This document shows positions 15,024 to 23,494 of a stretch of 59,134 nt of DNA, piece after piece; the first letter of the stretch is position 1, and each line of letters starts with the position of its first letter. This DNA comes from Bacteroidales bacterium UBA2714 (GTDB lineage Bacteria > Bacteroidota > Bacteroidia > Bacteroidales > P3). The position numbers were made by a program, and so were the translations under genes. Location of the stretch: positions 1 through 59,134 of the forward strand of contig DEKU01000056.1 of NCBI GenBank assembly GCA_002354035.1. Reading direction: 5' to 3'. The notes beneath the pieces were generated by a model, which saw only the letters and a list, made by a program, of their open reading frames with translations, was not told the origin of the DNA and did no database searches.

Positions 15024-16499
15024 TCAGCGGTTCAGCACGATGCGGAACACGGTGCCCTGGCCTTCGACGGAGTATTTGACGAAGATGCGCCCGCGGTGGT
15101 AGTTGTTGATAATTCGGCGTGAGAGCGAGAGGCCGAGACCCCAGCCACGGGGTTTGGTGGAGAAGCCGGAGTCGAAAACGCGTTTCTGAACCGACGGGGG
15201 CATGCCGCGGCCAGTGTCGCCGAGGTCGATGTAGACATGTCGGCTGTCGGCTGACACGACTACGGTGAAGGTGCCGACCCCCTCCATGGCATCGATGGCG
15301 TTTTTGCACACGTTCTCTATGACCCATTCGAAGAGGTAGCTGTTGAGTGGCACGCGTATGTCCTCGTCGGGGAAACTGGTGACGAATTTCACCTTGCGCG
15401 AGGAGCGGGTGGAGAGGTAGGCGAGGGCGTTGTTGATGGCGGCGCACACCCCTTCGTATTCCAGTTCGGGCACAGAGCCTATCTTTGAGAAACGGTGGGC
15501 AACTGTTTCGAGCCGCTTGAGGTCTTTGTTGATTTCTTCGGCATACTGTGCGTTGAAGGTTTTGCCTTCGAGGTATTGGGTCCAGGCCATGAGGGAGGAG
15601 ATGGGTGTGCCGAGCTGGTGGGCGGTCTCCTTGGCCATGCCCACCCATATACGGTTCTGCTCCATGGAGCGGGCGGTGCGGAACAGATAGTAGGACACCA
15701 ACAGCAGTACCCCAAAGACGAAGAGGTAGAGCAGAGGCACCCACCGCATGGCTTTCAGCATGGGAGTGTTCTCGTAGAAGAGGTATGCCCGCTGGCCATC
15801 GGGGAGGCGGAATTCAATCGGGTCGTTTTCTTCCTCCATCTCGCACAGGCGTGAGGAGAGGGCTTCGGGGGTGTTGAATTCGTTTTGCTGCAAGTTGCCG
15901 CTGGCCAGCACCTGCCCCTGCAAGCTGTCGACCACCAGCACGGGCACCAGGACGCCGTTGTTGGTGATTTCGTCGAGGAACGATTTGTTGAAGCCGTCGA
16001 GGACGGCGCGCAGGTCGGTATAGATGCGTGACTCTTTGTAGTAGAGGGTCATTTTCATGCCCCAGATGCGATAGTGGAACGGCTCGTTGTGCGAGAACTC
16101 TTCGAGGCGTTTGCCTTCGAGCTTTTCACCAGCCCACTCACTGGGCACGGTGATGATGGAGTCGGCATTGGTGATGATGATGGCCGTCTCGCAGCTGTCG
16201 ACGATGTAGCGCACATAGTCGAGGCTGAAGTCGGCGTCGGCATCACCTCCCATATTGTCAAATGAACGCAAGATATTGGTGTAGAGCTCCATTTTGCGGC
16301 GCTCGTCGCGGGCCACGCTGGCAAAGAACTGTTCGGAATAGTCCACCAGCTGGGCTTTCTGGCTGATGGCGTTGGCCCAAAGTTTCACCTTCTCCACTTC
16401 GGCCTTGCGCATCTGGATGGAGACACGGTTTATTTCCACCAGCGCCACCACGGCCAGCAGCACGGTGATTGCCAATATGAGCCATTTTGCTTTGTTCAT
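15024..16499 (-). CDS. Membrane-bound sensor histidine kinase
   Basis: 491 residues. TM1 is at about residues 7-24 and TM2 at about 257-280 (WVPLLYLFVFGVLLLVSYYLF), leaving a periplasmic sensor domain of about 230 residues with no family I recognise. The cytoplasmic part has the H-box ETAHQLGTPISSLMAW (phosphoacceptor His near residue 297), N-box NVCKNAIDAMEG, G1 DTGRGMP, F-box SGFSTKP and G2 GWGLGLSLSRRI, so a full HisKA/HATPase core. No response regulator is adjacent, making it an orphan kinase in this window. It lies downstream of the LolC/E-like permease gene with a 125-bp gap and may share its transcript. Confidence 0.92.
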   Translation of the reverse strand: MNKAKWLILAITVLLAVVALVEINRVSIQMRKAEVEKVKLWANAISQKAQLVDYSEQFFASVARDERRKMELYTNILRSFDNMGGDADADFSLDYVRYIVDSCETAIIITNADSIITVPSEWAGEKLEGKRLEEFSHNEPFHYRIWGMKMTLYYKESRIYTDLRAVLDGFNKSFLDEITNNGVLVPVLVVDSLQGQVLASGNLQQNEFNTPEALSSRLCEMEEENDPIEFRLPDGQRAYLFYENTPMLKAMRWVPLLYLFVFGVLLLVSYYLFRTARSMEQNRIWVGMAKETAHQLGTPISSLMAWTQYLEGKTFNAQYAEEINKDLKRLETVAHRFSKIGSVPELEYEGVCAAINNALAYLSTRSSRKVKFVTSFPDEDIRVPLNSYLFEWVIENVCKNAIDAMEGVGTFTVVVSADSRHVYIDLGDTGRGMPPSVQKRVFDSGFSTKPRGWGLGLSLSRRIINNYHRGRIFVKYSVEGQGTVFRIVLNR

Positions 16500-16624
16500 G
16501 ATGAATGTCCTCGTCGTTGTTTATGTTGAGCTGTTCTTTTTGTAAGATATGACTGGAGAGTGGGTGCCGTTTCGTCAAGGCGGGTGGGGGATGCCGTAGT
16601 CTGCGGCAGAAGGATGCGGGGTTG

Positions 16625-17920
16625 TCAGTCGAAACGGATGGTTTTGGCGGGTTCGACCGAGGCTATATAGGCGGCGGGAATCAGCATGGCCAGCACGCAG
16701 ACGGCCAAGGTCCCTATGGCCACAGCTACGGCTGTGCCGCCGGTCAGTGCCACTGGCACCGTTGCCATGGCATAGCTCTCGGGGTCCAGCCTCACCCAGC
16801 CGGTGTGTTGCTGCAAGGCACACAGCCCCACGGCCAGTGCCTCGCCTATGGCTATCCCTTTCAGGGCTATCACCGCGCCCTTCAGCACGAAGATTTTGCC
16901 TATTGTGGAACCCGTGGCTCCCAAGGCTTTCAGCACACCGATGGTAGAAGTCTTCTCGAAGATGAATATAAGCAGGGCGCTGATCACGCTCACCACGCAC
17001 ACCATCATCATGACTGCAATGATGAGCACCACGTTGCTGTCCAGCAAGTCGAGCCATGCAAAGAGGGCGGCATTCTGGTCGACAATGGTGGTTATGGTGA
17101 GGTCGTAGCCCAGCTGGTCTTTCAGCCGCTGCCCGACGTCGGCCAACTTGCCGAAGTCGTCAACCAGCACCTCATAGCCTCCGGCCTGCCACTGCTCCCA
17201 GCCGTTCAGCTGCTGCACTTGCCTCAGGTCGCCCACCACATAATGGGCGTCGAAGTCGGCAAGGTCAGTGCTGTAGATGCCACTCACCTCAAACGCCCGA
17301 GCCCGGTAGGTCTCGCCCTGCCAGAAATAGGTGCGCAGCTTGTCGCCCACGCCTATCTTCAGGCGTTCGGCAAGGCGTTTGGAGACAATCACTTCGCGCC
17401 CTGTGCCGCTGTCGGGCAGATGGAACAGGCGGCCTTCGACCATGCATTCGGCAAAGAAGGACGAGTCGTAGCCGCGGTCCACACCCCGGAGCAGCACTCC
17501 CTCTATCTGGTCGTCGGTCTTCACCATGCCCCCTTTGGTGGCATAGAACTGCACATGGCGCACCCCCTCGGTGTGCCGAATGCGGTCCACTTCCTCACGG
17601 CGGGTGTCGACGGGCACATCCTCGTAGGTGTTTCCCATGGCATAGCTTTTCACCACGATGTGCGAGCCGAAGCCCACAGCCTTGCGGCGAATCTCGCCTT
17701 GGAACCCCCTCAGCACACACACCGAAATCACCATCACGGCCACACCGAGCGCGATGCTCCACATGGCCACGTTCACCAGCGGAGCCGCAAAGCCTCCACG
17801 GCTGTCGGCCGTGGGGGCTTCTTGGCCGCTACGCGCTTTCTGCCCTTGCAGCTTTCGCGCCGCAAAAAGCACAAAGCGGGTGTCGCCCGCGGGGGTAGAA
17901 TGTCTGTTTTTCGTTGCCAC
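16625..17920 (-). CDS. LolC/E-FtsX family ABC transporter permease
   Basis: 431 residues. After a basic, soluble N-terminus (KLQGQKARSGQEAPTADSRG) comes TM1 (MWSIALGVAVMVISVCVLRG) and a MacB-type periplasmic domain of roughly 220 residues. Three C-terminal helices follow, with the FtsX signature around VISALLIFIFEKTSTIGVLK. The expected role is release of lipoproteins from the inner membrane with a LolD ATPase, which is not encoded nearby. The stop-to-start spacing to tpiA upstream is only 5 bp, so the two are in one operon. Assignment to lipoprotein export rather than another FtsX-type function is inferred from length and domain order. Confidence 0.87.
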   Translation of the reverse strand: MATKNRHSTPAGDTRFVLFAARKLQGQKARSGQEAPTADSRGGFAAPLVNVAMWSIALGVAVMVISVCVLRGFQGEIRRKAVGFGSHIVVKSYAMGNTYEDVPVDTRREEVDRIRHTEGVRHVQFYATKGGMVKTDDQIEGVLLRGVDRGYDSSFFAECMVEGRLFHLPDSGTGREVIVSKRLAERLKIGVGDKLRTYFWQGETYRARAFEVSGIYSTDLADFDAHYVVGDLRQVQQLNGWEQWQAGGYEVLVDDFGKLADVGQRLKDQLGYDLTITTIVDQNAALFAWLDLLDSNVVLIIAVMMMVCVVSVISALLIFIFEKTSTIGVLKALGATGSTIGKIFVLKGAVIALKGIAIGEALAVGLCALQQHTGWVRLDPESYAMATVPVALTGGTAVAVAIGTLAVCVLAMLIPAAYIASVEPAKTIRFD

Positions 17921-17925
17921 CGTGT

Positions 17926-18687
17926 TTAGAAAGCAGTGGCAATATCGATGAAGTCTTCCGCTTTAAGCGAGGCACCGCCGATCAGGCCGCCGTCCACATC
18001 CTTGTTGGCGAAAAGCTCCTTGGCATTGGAGGGCTTGCAGCTGCCGCCATAGAGGATGCTCGTCTCCTCGGCCACGGCGTCGCCGTACTTACCGGCAATC
18101 AGACTGCGGATAAAGGCGTGCATCTCCTGCGCCTGGTCGGGAGTGGCGGTCTTGCCTGTTCCGATGGCCCAGACGGGCTCGTAGGCGATAATCACGTTGG
18201 AGAACTGCTCCTCGGTCAGATGGAACAAACCCTCTTCGATCTGTTTTCTCACCACCTCGCACTGCTTGCCGGCCTCGCGCTCTTCCAGCACCTCGCCACA
18301 GCACACAATGGGCTTCAGATTATGCTTCAACAATTGGTCCACCTTGCGGGCCACAATCTCGTCGGTCTCATGATAGTAAGCTCTGCGCTCGCTGTGACCC
18401 ACAATGCAGTAGTCAATCTCCAGCGACTCCAGCATGGCGGCCGACACCTCGCCCGTGTAAGCCCCAACCTCCTGGTCGCTCACGTTCTGCGCGCCCACCA
18501 GGAAGTATGAGTCGTCGCTATCGTCGGAGGTCATCTCCAAGAACGGGAACGGGGGACAAACAATCAGTTGGGTGTTCTTGTCGAGGGTTGTCGACTCCAG
18601 TTTTTCCATGATATCGTTCAGCAAATCGTCAGCTTCGCTGAAGGTCTTGTTCATTTTCCAGTTTCCTGCAACAATGTGTTTTCTCAT
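17926..18687 (-). CDS. tpiA: Triosephosphate isomerase
   Basis: 253 residues from the ATG at 18687 (MRKHIVAGNWKMNKTFSEAD); an open extension of ten codons upstream is not family-like. Interconverts dihydroxyacetone phosphate and glyceraldehyde 3-phosphate in glycolysis; cytoplasmic dimer. Catalytic residues are visible: Lys in GNWKMN, His in IVGHSERR and Glu in the signature AYEPVWAIGTGKTA, then the phosphate loop LYGGSCKP. It starts 33 bp after the TlpA-like gene and ends 5 bp before the LolC/E-like gene. Confidence 0.98.
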   Translation of the reverse strand: MRKHIVAGNWKMNKTFSEADDLLNDIMEKLESTTLDKNTQLIVCPPFPFLEMTSDDSDDSYFLVGAQNVSDQEVGAYTGEVSAAMLESLEIDYCIVGHSERRAYYHETDEIVARKVDQLLKHNLKPIVCCGEVLEEREAGKQCEVVRKQIEEGLFHLTEEQFSNVIIAYEPVWAIGTGKTATPDQAQEMHAFIRSLIAGKYGDAVAEETSILYGGSCKPSNAKELFANKDVDGGLIGGASLKAEDFIDIATAF

Positions 18688-18720
18688 TTTGTGTAATATT
18701 TTTAGGTTTGTAAACAATAA

Positions 18721-20148
18721 TCATTTCCTTGCATTGAGCCTCTCCTCATGCCGTTTCAGGAAAGGCAGAATCTCCTTGGTGGCCAGCACCTTGTTCATGA
18801 TGATGCGGCGGTCTTGGTCCAGAATAATCATGGTGGGTGCACCATGCACATTGTAGGCCACCTGATAGTCGATGTTCACATTTGGTCCGCCCACATTCAC
18901 AAAGGGCAGCTGATGCTCGCGCACATACTTTTTCCATTTGGTCACATCAGCCTCATACCCCACGGCATAAACCTCGAAAGGTTTGTTGCCGGTGGCCGAC
19001 AGCGAGTCGTAGAGGGCTTTCAGCGTGGCCGTCTGCTCCTGGCAGTGGTGGCAGTCCGGGTCCCAGAACCACAATATCACATACTTCTGCGGAAAGCGGT
19101 GGGACGAAATCCATTCGTCAGGATTGGGCGACTGGTTCGTGTCGGCCATATACAGCTCTTTGCCCATGGCCCCAATCAACGACTGCTCCAGAAACTCCAC
19201 GCTCTGCCGCTTGTTGGCAACCTCTGATGCCGAAGCCCAGGAGCATTTGCCCGTCAGGTAGTAGCGCCTCACCAGGTGGCACCACACCGCATCCCAGCCA
19301 ATCTTTTTCGTGGAGCGGTAGTAACGGGGCATGATGTAGTCGAGCACATACCGCATCATTAGCGTGTCCTTCTCCAGCCCATCCAGCAATCGGTCGGCAT
19401 AGCGGGCTATGGTGTCGTAGTCGGCATAGTACAACACGTTAAAGAAGAAGTAGTTCATCTTGTTGAAGAGGTCGGGGGTATAGACCAGACTGTGGTCGGC
19501 GAAATCCACCCCGTCCCAGTAATGGGTGCGGTAGTACAGTGCCTTGTCCTCCACCCCGTCTGGCACCTCTGGCCCGTTGAACATGGCCGCCAGCTGGAAG
19601 AAGCGATACTTGTTGTTGGCCGTGATAAAGGGTTTCTCGAACGCCTCCATCTCCTTGGTCAGCACCTCCATGTCATGCTCTGCCTCGGCTTTCACCTTGG
19701 CGTCGGGACTTTTCTTCCTTTGTTCGATGTCGCGCACCTGTTTGCGGGCCTGATTGATGCGGTTGATGTAAGTATACATGGCCTGATTGGCTGCCGAGCC
19801 GACAATATCCTTCTGCGGGTTGGCCACCTCCACCCCTGGGGTGAGGTTGAACGTGAAGACCTGGCTCCCGTCAATCGTGAAATCCATCAACCCCTTCTTT
19901 CGGTCCTGCCCAATCAAGGCATAGATGCCTTTCTCCCATTTGCGGCGGCCGCTGAACACGTAGGTGTCGCCCTCGGCGGCGCGCGTGCTGTCCAGTATCA
20001 CAAACTCGTCGCGGAAGTGCTGCCCGATATACATCATCGTGTCCTTCGGGCCAGCCTTGGGCACCACAAAAGTCATCTTGTATTTCTGCCCCCACACGGC
20101 GGGGGTCAGCAGGGCAATCAGGGATAACGATACGAATATCTTTTTCAT
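18721..20148 (-). CDS. Periplasmic TlpA/thioredoxin-like protein with large N-terminal domain (DUF5106-like)
   Basis: 475 residues from the ATG at 20148 (MKKIFVSLSLIALLTPAVWG signal peptide). The N-terminal 330 residues resemble the Bacteroidota domain that precedes many TlpA-like proteins (QHFRDEFVILDSTRAAEGDT, then a long helical section). The C-terminal 140 residues are a thioredoxin fold with the active site LWFWDPDCHHCQEQT, a CxxC with an acidic DPD in front, and a cis-proline in HGAPTMIILD. The likely role is a periplasmic thiol-disulfide reaction. It starts 4 bp after the stop of the outer-membrane barrel gene, so they form an operon and may act together. Confidence 0.85.
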   Translation of the reverse strand: MKKIFVSLSLIALLTPAVWGQKYKMTFVVPKAGPKDTMMYIGQHFRDEFVILDSTRAAEGDTYVFSGRRKWEKGIYALIGQDRKKGLMDFTIDGSQVFTFNLTPGVEVANPQKDIVGSAANQAMYTYINRINQARKQVRDIEQRKKSPDAKVKAEAEHDMEVLTKEMEAFEKPFITANNKYRFFQLAAMFNGPEVPDGVEDKALYYRTHYWDGVDFADHSLVYTPDLFNKMNYFFFNVLYYADYDTIARYADRLLDGLEKDTLMMRYVLDYIMPRYYRSTKKIGWDAVWCHLVRRYYLTGKCSWASASEVANKRQSVEFLEQSLIGAMGKELYMADTNQSPNPDEWISSHRFPQKYVILWFWDPDCHHCQEQTATLKALYDSLSATGNKPFEVYAVGYEADVTKWKKYVREHQLPFVNVGGPNVNIDYQVAYNVHGAPTMIILDQDRRIIMNKVLATKEILPFLKRHEERLNARK

Positions 20149-20152
20149 TGTT

Positions 20153-21466
20153 CTACAATTGATTGTTCGATGATAAGACATTTGCCGAGGCGGTTTGCAC
20201 GGCCGTGGTGCGGAGGGCTGGCGTTTTGTCGAGCACAAACGTGGCCACCACCACCAGGGTGAAATTGTCTGTAGGTTTTTCGTTCAAATAAGGAGCGCCG
20301 GTCGGGCAAAGTTGATAGGCCACGCCCGCGCCCAGGTCAATCAGTCCCCAGCGCAGCAGCCCGTCAAATCCCGTGGCCATCTCGGCCAGCCCTTGGTAGG
20401 GGGCTTGCAGGTTCAGGCAGTCGTCTGCGGCCAACCCAATGTCGTGCAGCAGCACCTGACCGACCTCGTCCTGCCCGTGCAGCCAGCCCCACATGGCGTT
20501 GATTTGCAGGAATGGATGGGGTTGCGACCAAGAGGTCTGCCACAATGGCAGGGGAGCGGTATAGTTCAGACACAGGTGGGCGAACATATTGGCCGTGAAG
20601 CGGTATGGGGCCACGGTGAGGAACGTGTTGCGGAAAAAATACACCGACCGCGCCGTGCCCGACAGGTCGAACATCTGGCTGTAGGGCGTGCCGTCGGTGC
20701 AGAAACCCGCCTGCGCAAACAGGTGCAGCCCCATGTCGCCGGGATAGGCGCTATATTGTGCCAAGGCGCGCAGATAAGTCCGGTCTGTGCCAGGGTCGTC
20801 CACCCGCACCATGCGGCCGGCCGTGGCGCTCAGGGTCAGACCTCCGTCCCAGGCAGCGCGGGCCGTGAAAGCCGTATGCAACAACGTGGGTTGTGCCAAG
20901 TCGGGTTCGAGGCAGGGATAGAGCTGTGCCCCAGCCCCGTCGAAACGGTAGTCTTCCCAGTTCAGCTTTGCACTGGCCATCAAAGACCATCGGCTCGTCA
21001 CATTCATCGAGAAGCCCAGCATGCCGCCTTTCGTCCCCACAAAGCGCGAGGAGAGGAAGCCCGGGTTGTGATCCGGGGCCAGCATGCGGTAGCCCTCCAT
21101 CGAGCGCGAGGCGGCTCGGGTGTAGTCGTTATAGGCCTTCAGCTCCAGCTCCACGCCGCCGCGGCCGGGCAGCCGCAACTTGGCGCCGCCGCCGTATTTC
21201 AAGGCCTTGTCGCCAAATCCGTAGGCGGCATAGCCGTTCAGCCTCCACCGCAGGGGTGACGACGGACTTTGGCGGGCGGTCTCGCTGGGGTTCACCCACG
21301 TAAACCCCAACTCGATGCGCGACTTCTCATAGCGGTTGTAGTTATACAGGTGGTCCAAGTTGGCATACAACGCCGACGGGCTGTCGTAGGGCGTGAGGCG
21401 CACACTCTGAGCCTCCACCCCAAGCCAGGAACACATCAACAACAATATGAACAGTCGTTTCGACAT
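20153..21466 (-). CDS. Putative outer-membrane beta-barrel protein (resembles the barrel half of DUF5686)
   Basis: 437 residues from the ATG at 21466; another ATG three codons upstream is possible. A signal peptide (MSKRLFILLLMCSWLGVEAQ) is followed by alternating-hydrophobicity strands rich in aromatic and Gly residues, such as RWRLNGYAAYGFGDKALKYG, typical of an outer-membrane barrel. It recalls the barrel half of carboxypeptidase-regulatory/DUF5686 proteins, but the N-terminal regulatory domain of those (about 800-residue) proteins is absent. Function unknown. Start of a probable operon with the TlpA-like gene (4-bp gap), tpiA and the LolC/E-like gene. Family naming is uncertain; DUF6850 is an alternative. 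Confidence 0.6.
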   Translation of the reverse strand: MSKRLFILLLMCSWLGVEAQSVRLTPYDSPSALYANLDHLYNYNRYEKSRIELGFTWVNPSETARQSPSSPLRWRLNGYAAYGFGDKALKYGGGAKLRLPGRGGVELELKAYNDYTRAASRSMEGYRMLAPDHNPGFLSSRFVGTKGGMLGFSMNVTSRWSLMASAKLNWEDYRFDGAGAQLYPCLEPDLAQPTLLHTAFTARAAWDGGLTLSATAGRMVRVDDPGTDRTYLRALAQYSAYPGDMGLHLFAQAGFCTDGTPYSQMFDLSGTARSVYFFRNTFLTVAPYRFTANMFAHLCLNYTAPLPLWQTSWSQPHPFLQINAMWGWLHGQDEVGQVLLHDIGLAADDCLNLQAPYQGLAEMATGFDGLLRWGLIDLGAGVAYQLCPTGAPYLNEKPTDNFTLVVVATFVLDKTPALRTTAVQTASANVLSSNNQL

Positions 21467-21516
21467 CGATAACATGCAAACGGTTGCGCGGGTGCGCCTA
21501 TCTTTATTGCAAAATG

Positions 21517-21524
21517 CAAAGATA
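21517..21524 (-). promoter_or_regulatory. -7 promoter box for the minus-strand operon starting at 21466
   Basis: TATCTTTG on the minus strand (CAAAGATA on plus), 51 nt before the start codon. No clear -33 TTTG at the usual spacing. Confidence 0.6.
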
Positions 21525-21987
21525 CAAATAATATTTGGTATGGCGAAAAAAAATATTCCCGCCCCAATTATTCCTGCCTTACCTCAATTGTCATATCCTT
21601 TAAAACAATGTCGGAAATATCACTCACGTAAAAAGAGGTAAAACTATCCCCTGCAACAATATCATTTCAATTTATTGAATAAACTAATTCATAAACGATT
21701 AAATATGTTTATATAAACCTATCATGTAATATAATAATCTGCCCAAAACGGCGTGTCCGCCACTTATGGTTTATCTATTTATCCAACATTTATACACTTG
21801 TTTGTTTCTGTTTATACACTATTTTATTTCTTGCTGAGAGTAGAAATAGTGGTGAAGAGTTGCGGAACATGTGGATAACATTCCAGCCAAGAGCAAAGCT
21901 TCAACGCCGCAAGGCCGACGGCTGGGGCCGCGGAGTTAAAGCCAAGTGTTTTTTTATGGAAAAGGGCATTAGAATCAAAAAAAATTG
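21525..21987. other. AT-rich divergent intergenic region with DnaA-box-like words
   Basis: Part of the 592-bp gap between the divergent minus operon and lpd. Contains TTATCCAAC (21779), TTATACACT (21790 and 21812) and TGTGGATAA (21870, a perfect TTATCCACA on minus) in an AT-rich stretch. This could be an origin-like DnaA cluster or simply AT-rich promoter DNA. No gene is seen. Confidence 0.4.
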
Positions 21988-21995
21988 TATCTTTG
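21988..21995 (+). promoter_or_regulatory. -7 promoter box of lpd
   Basis: TATCTTTG, 64 nt before the lpd start codon. Confidence 0.6.
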
Positions 21996-22058
21996 CAAAT
22001 CATATTTTTTGGAGATTTCTGAAATAAATATATATATTATACACAAATATTGAAAGAT

Positions 22059-23453
22059 ATGAACTACGACGTTATTGTTATAGGCAGTGGTCCTGGAGGA
22101 TATGTGGCCGCTGTGAAAGCTGCCCAGCTGGGGATGAAGACTGCTGTTGTGGAACGTGAAAACCTGGGTGGCATCTGCCTGAACTGGGGCTGTATTCCCA
22201 CCAAAGCTTTGCTGAAGAGCGCCCAAGTGTACAACTATATCAACCATGCTCAGAATTATGGCGTCAGCGCCCAGCCGGCGGAGGCCGATATGGCCGCCAT
22301 GGTACAGCGTTCGCGCGGAGTAGCCGAGACGATGAGCAAAGGTGTCCAGTTCCTGTTGAAGAAGAACGGCGTGGAGGTGATTATGGGCACCGGCCGCGTG
22401 AAACCGGACCACAAGGTGGAGGTGACAGCCGCCGACGGAGCAGTGGCCGAGTATGAGGCCAAGCACATTATAGTGGCCACTGGCGCCCGCAGCCGCGTTA
22501 TGCCCAGTATGCCGCAGGACGGCAAGCACATCATCGGCTACCGCGAGGCCATGACACTGCCCTTCAAACCCAAGAGCATGGTGGTGTGCGGCAGTGGCGC
22601 CATCGGAAGCGAGTTCGCCTTTTTCTACCAGAGCATTGGTGTGCAGGTGACGCTGGTGGAGTTCATGCCTCAGATTCTGCCAAATGAAGACGAGGACACC
22701 GCCTCGCAGATGAGCCGCAGTTTCCGCAAGATGGGCATGAAGGTGATGGCCAGCGCCAGCGTGGAGAAAGTGGATGTGGAGGGTGATGTGTGCCATGTGA
22801 CTATCAAGGATTTGAAACGCAACACCGAGACGGTGGTGGACTGCGACGTGGTGCTGAGCGCCGTGGGCGTGGTGACCAACCTCGAGAACTTGGGCCTGGA
22901 AGAGACCGGCATCACTGTCGAGCGCGGCAAGATTGTGGTGAACGACTGGTATGAGACCAATGTGCCGGGCTATTACGCCATAGGCGATGTGGTGCACGGA
23001 CCGGCTTTGGCCCATGTGGCCAGCGCCGAGGCCATTTGCTGCGTGGAGCATCTGGCAGGCCACGAGGCCAAGACGGTGAACTATGCCAACATACCCGGCT
23101 GCACCTACACAACGCCCGAGGTGGCCAGCGTGGGACTGACCGAGAAGAAAGCCGTCGAGGCAGGGAAAGAGGTGCTTGTGGGCAAGTTCTTCTTCAAAGC
23201 CAGCGGCAAGGCTACCGCCGCCGGCAACACCGATGGGTTTATCAAGATGGTGATAGACAAGCAGACTGACCAGATACTGGGTTGCCACATGTGTGGCGAC
23301 AATGTGACGGAGATGATTGCCGGCATCGTGGCTGCGCGCGAAAATGGGCTGACGGCCAAGCAGGTTGCGGGAGCAGTGCATCCGCACCCCACCATGAGTG
23401 AGGCGGTGATGGAAGCCATCGAGGCCGCATACGGCTGCGCAATACACGGTTAG
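22059..23453 (+). CDS. lpd: Dihydrolipoyl dehydrogenase
   Basis: 464 residues from the ATG at 22059; the frame is open to a TTG three codons earlier, which is unlikely to be used. Flavoprotein that reoxidises dihydrolipoamide in 2-oxoacid dehydrogenase complexes or the glycine cleavage system, with NAD+ as acceptor. Domains in order: FAD site DVIVIGSGPGGYVAAVKAAQ, redox-active disulfide GGICLNWGCIPTKAL, NAD site VVCGSGAIGSEFAFFY, FAD site YYAIGDVVHGPALAHVA, and the C-terminal catalytic HPHPTMSEAVMEA (His and Glu). No E1/E2 or gcv genes are near. Confidence 0.96.
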   Translation: MNYDVIVIGSGPGGYVAAVKAAQLGMKTAVVERENLGGICLNWGCIPTKALLKSAQVYNYINHAQNYGVSAQPAEADMAAMVQRSRGVAETMSKGVQFLLKKNGVEVIMGTGRVKPDHKVEVTAADGAVAEYEAKHIIVATGARSRVMPSMPQDGKHIIGYREAMTLPFKPKSMVVCGSGAIGSEFAFFYQSIGVQVTLVEFMPQILPNEDEDTASQMSRSFRKMGMKVMASASVEKVDVEGDVCHVTIKDLKRNTETVVDCDVVLSAVGVVTNLENLGLEETGITVERGKIVVNDWYETNVPGYYAIGDVVHGPALAHVASAEAICCVEHLAGHEAKTVNYANIPGCTYTTPEVASVGLTEKKAVEAGKEVLVGKFFFKASGKATAAGNTDGFIKMVIDKQTDQILGCHMCGDNVTEMIAGIVAARENGLTAKQVAGAVHPHPTMSEAVMEAIEAAYGCAIHG

Positions 23454-23494
23454 AGAGTCGATTATTTTATCATTCCTATCAATAATAAACTATT

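Noticed and set aside
21779..21878. Firm call of oriC
   Set aside because: Only one perfect DnaA box, no dnaA nearby, and no whole-genome skew available; listed as a candidate only.
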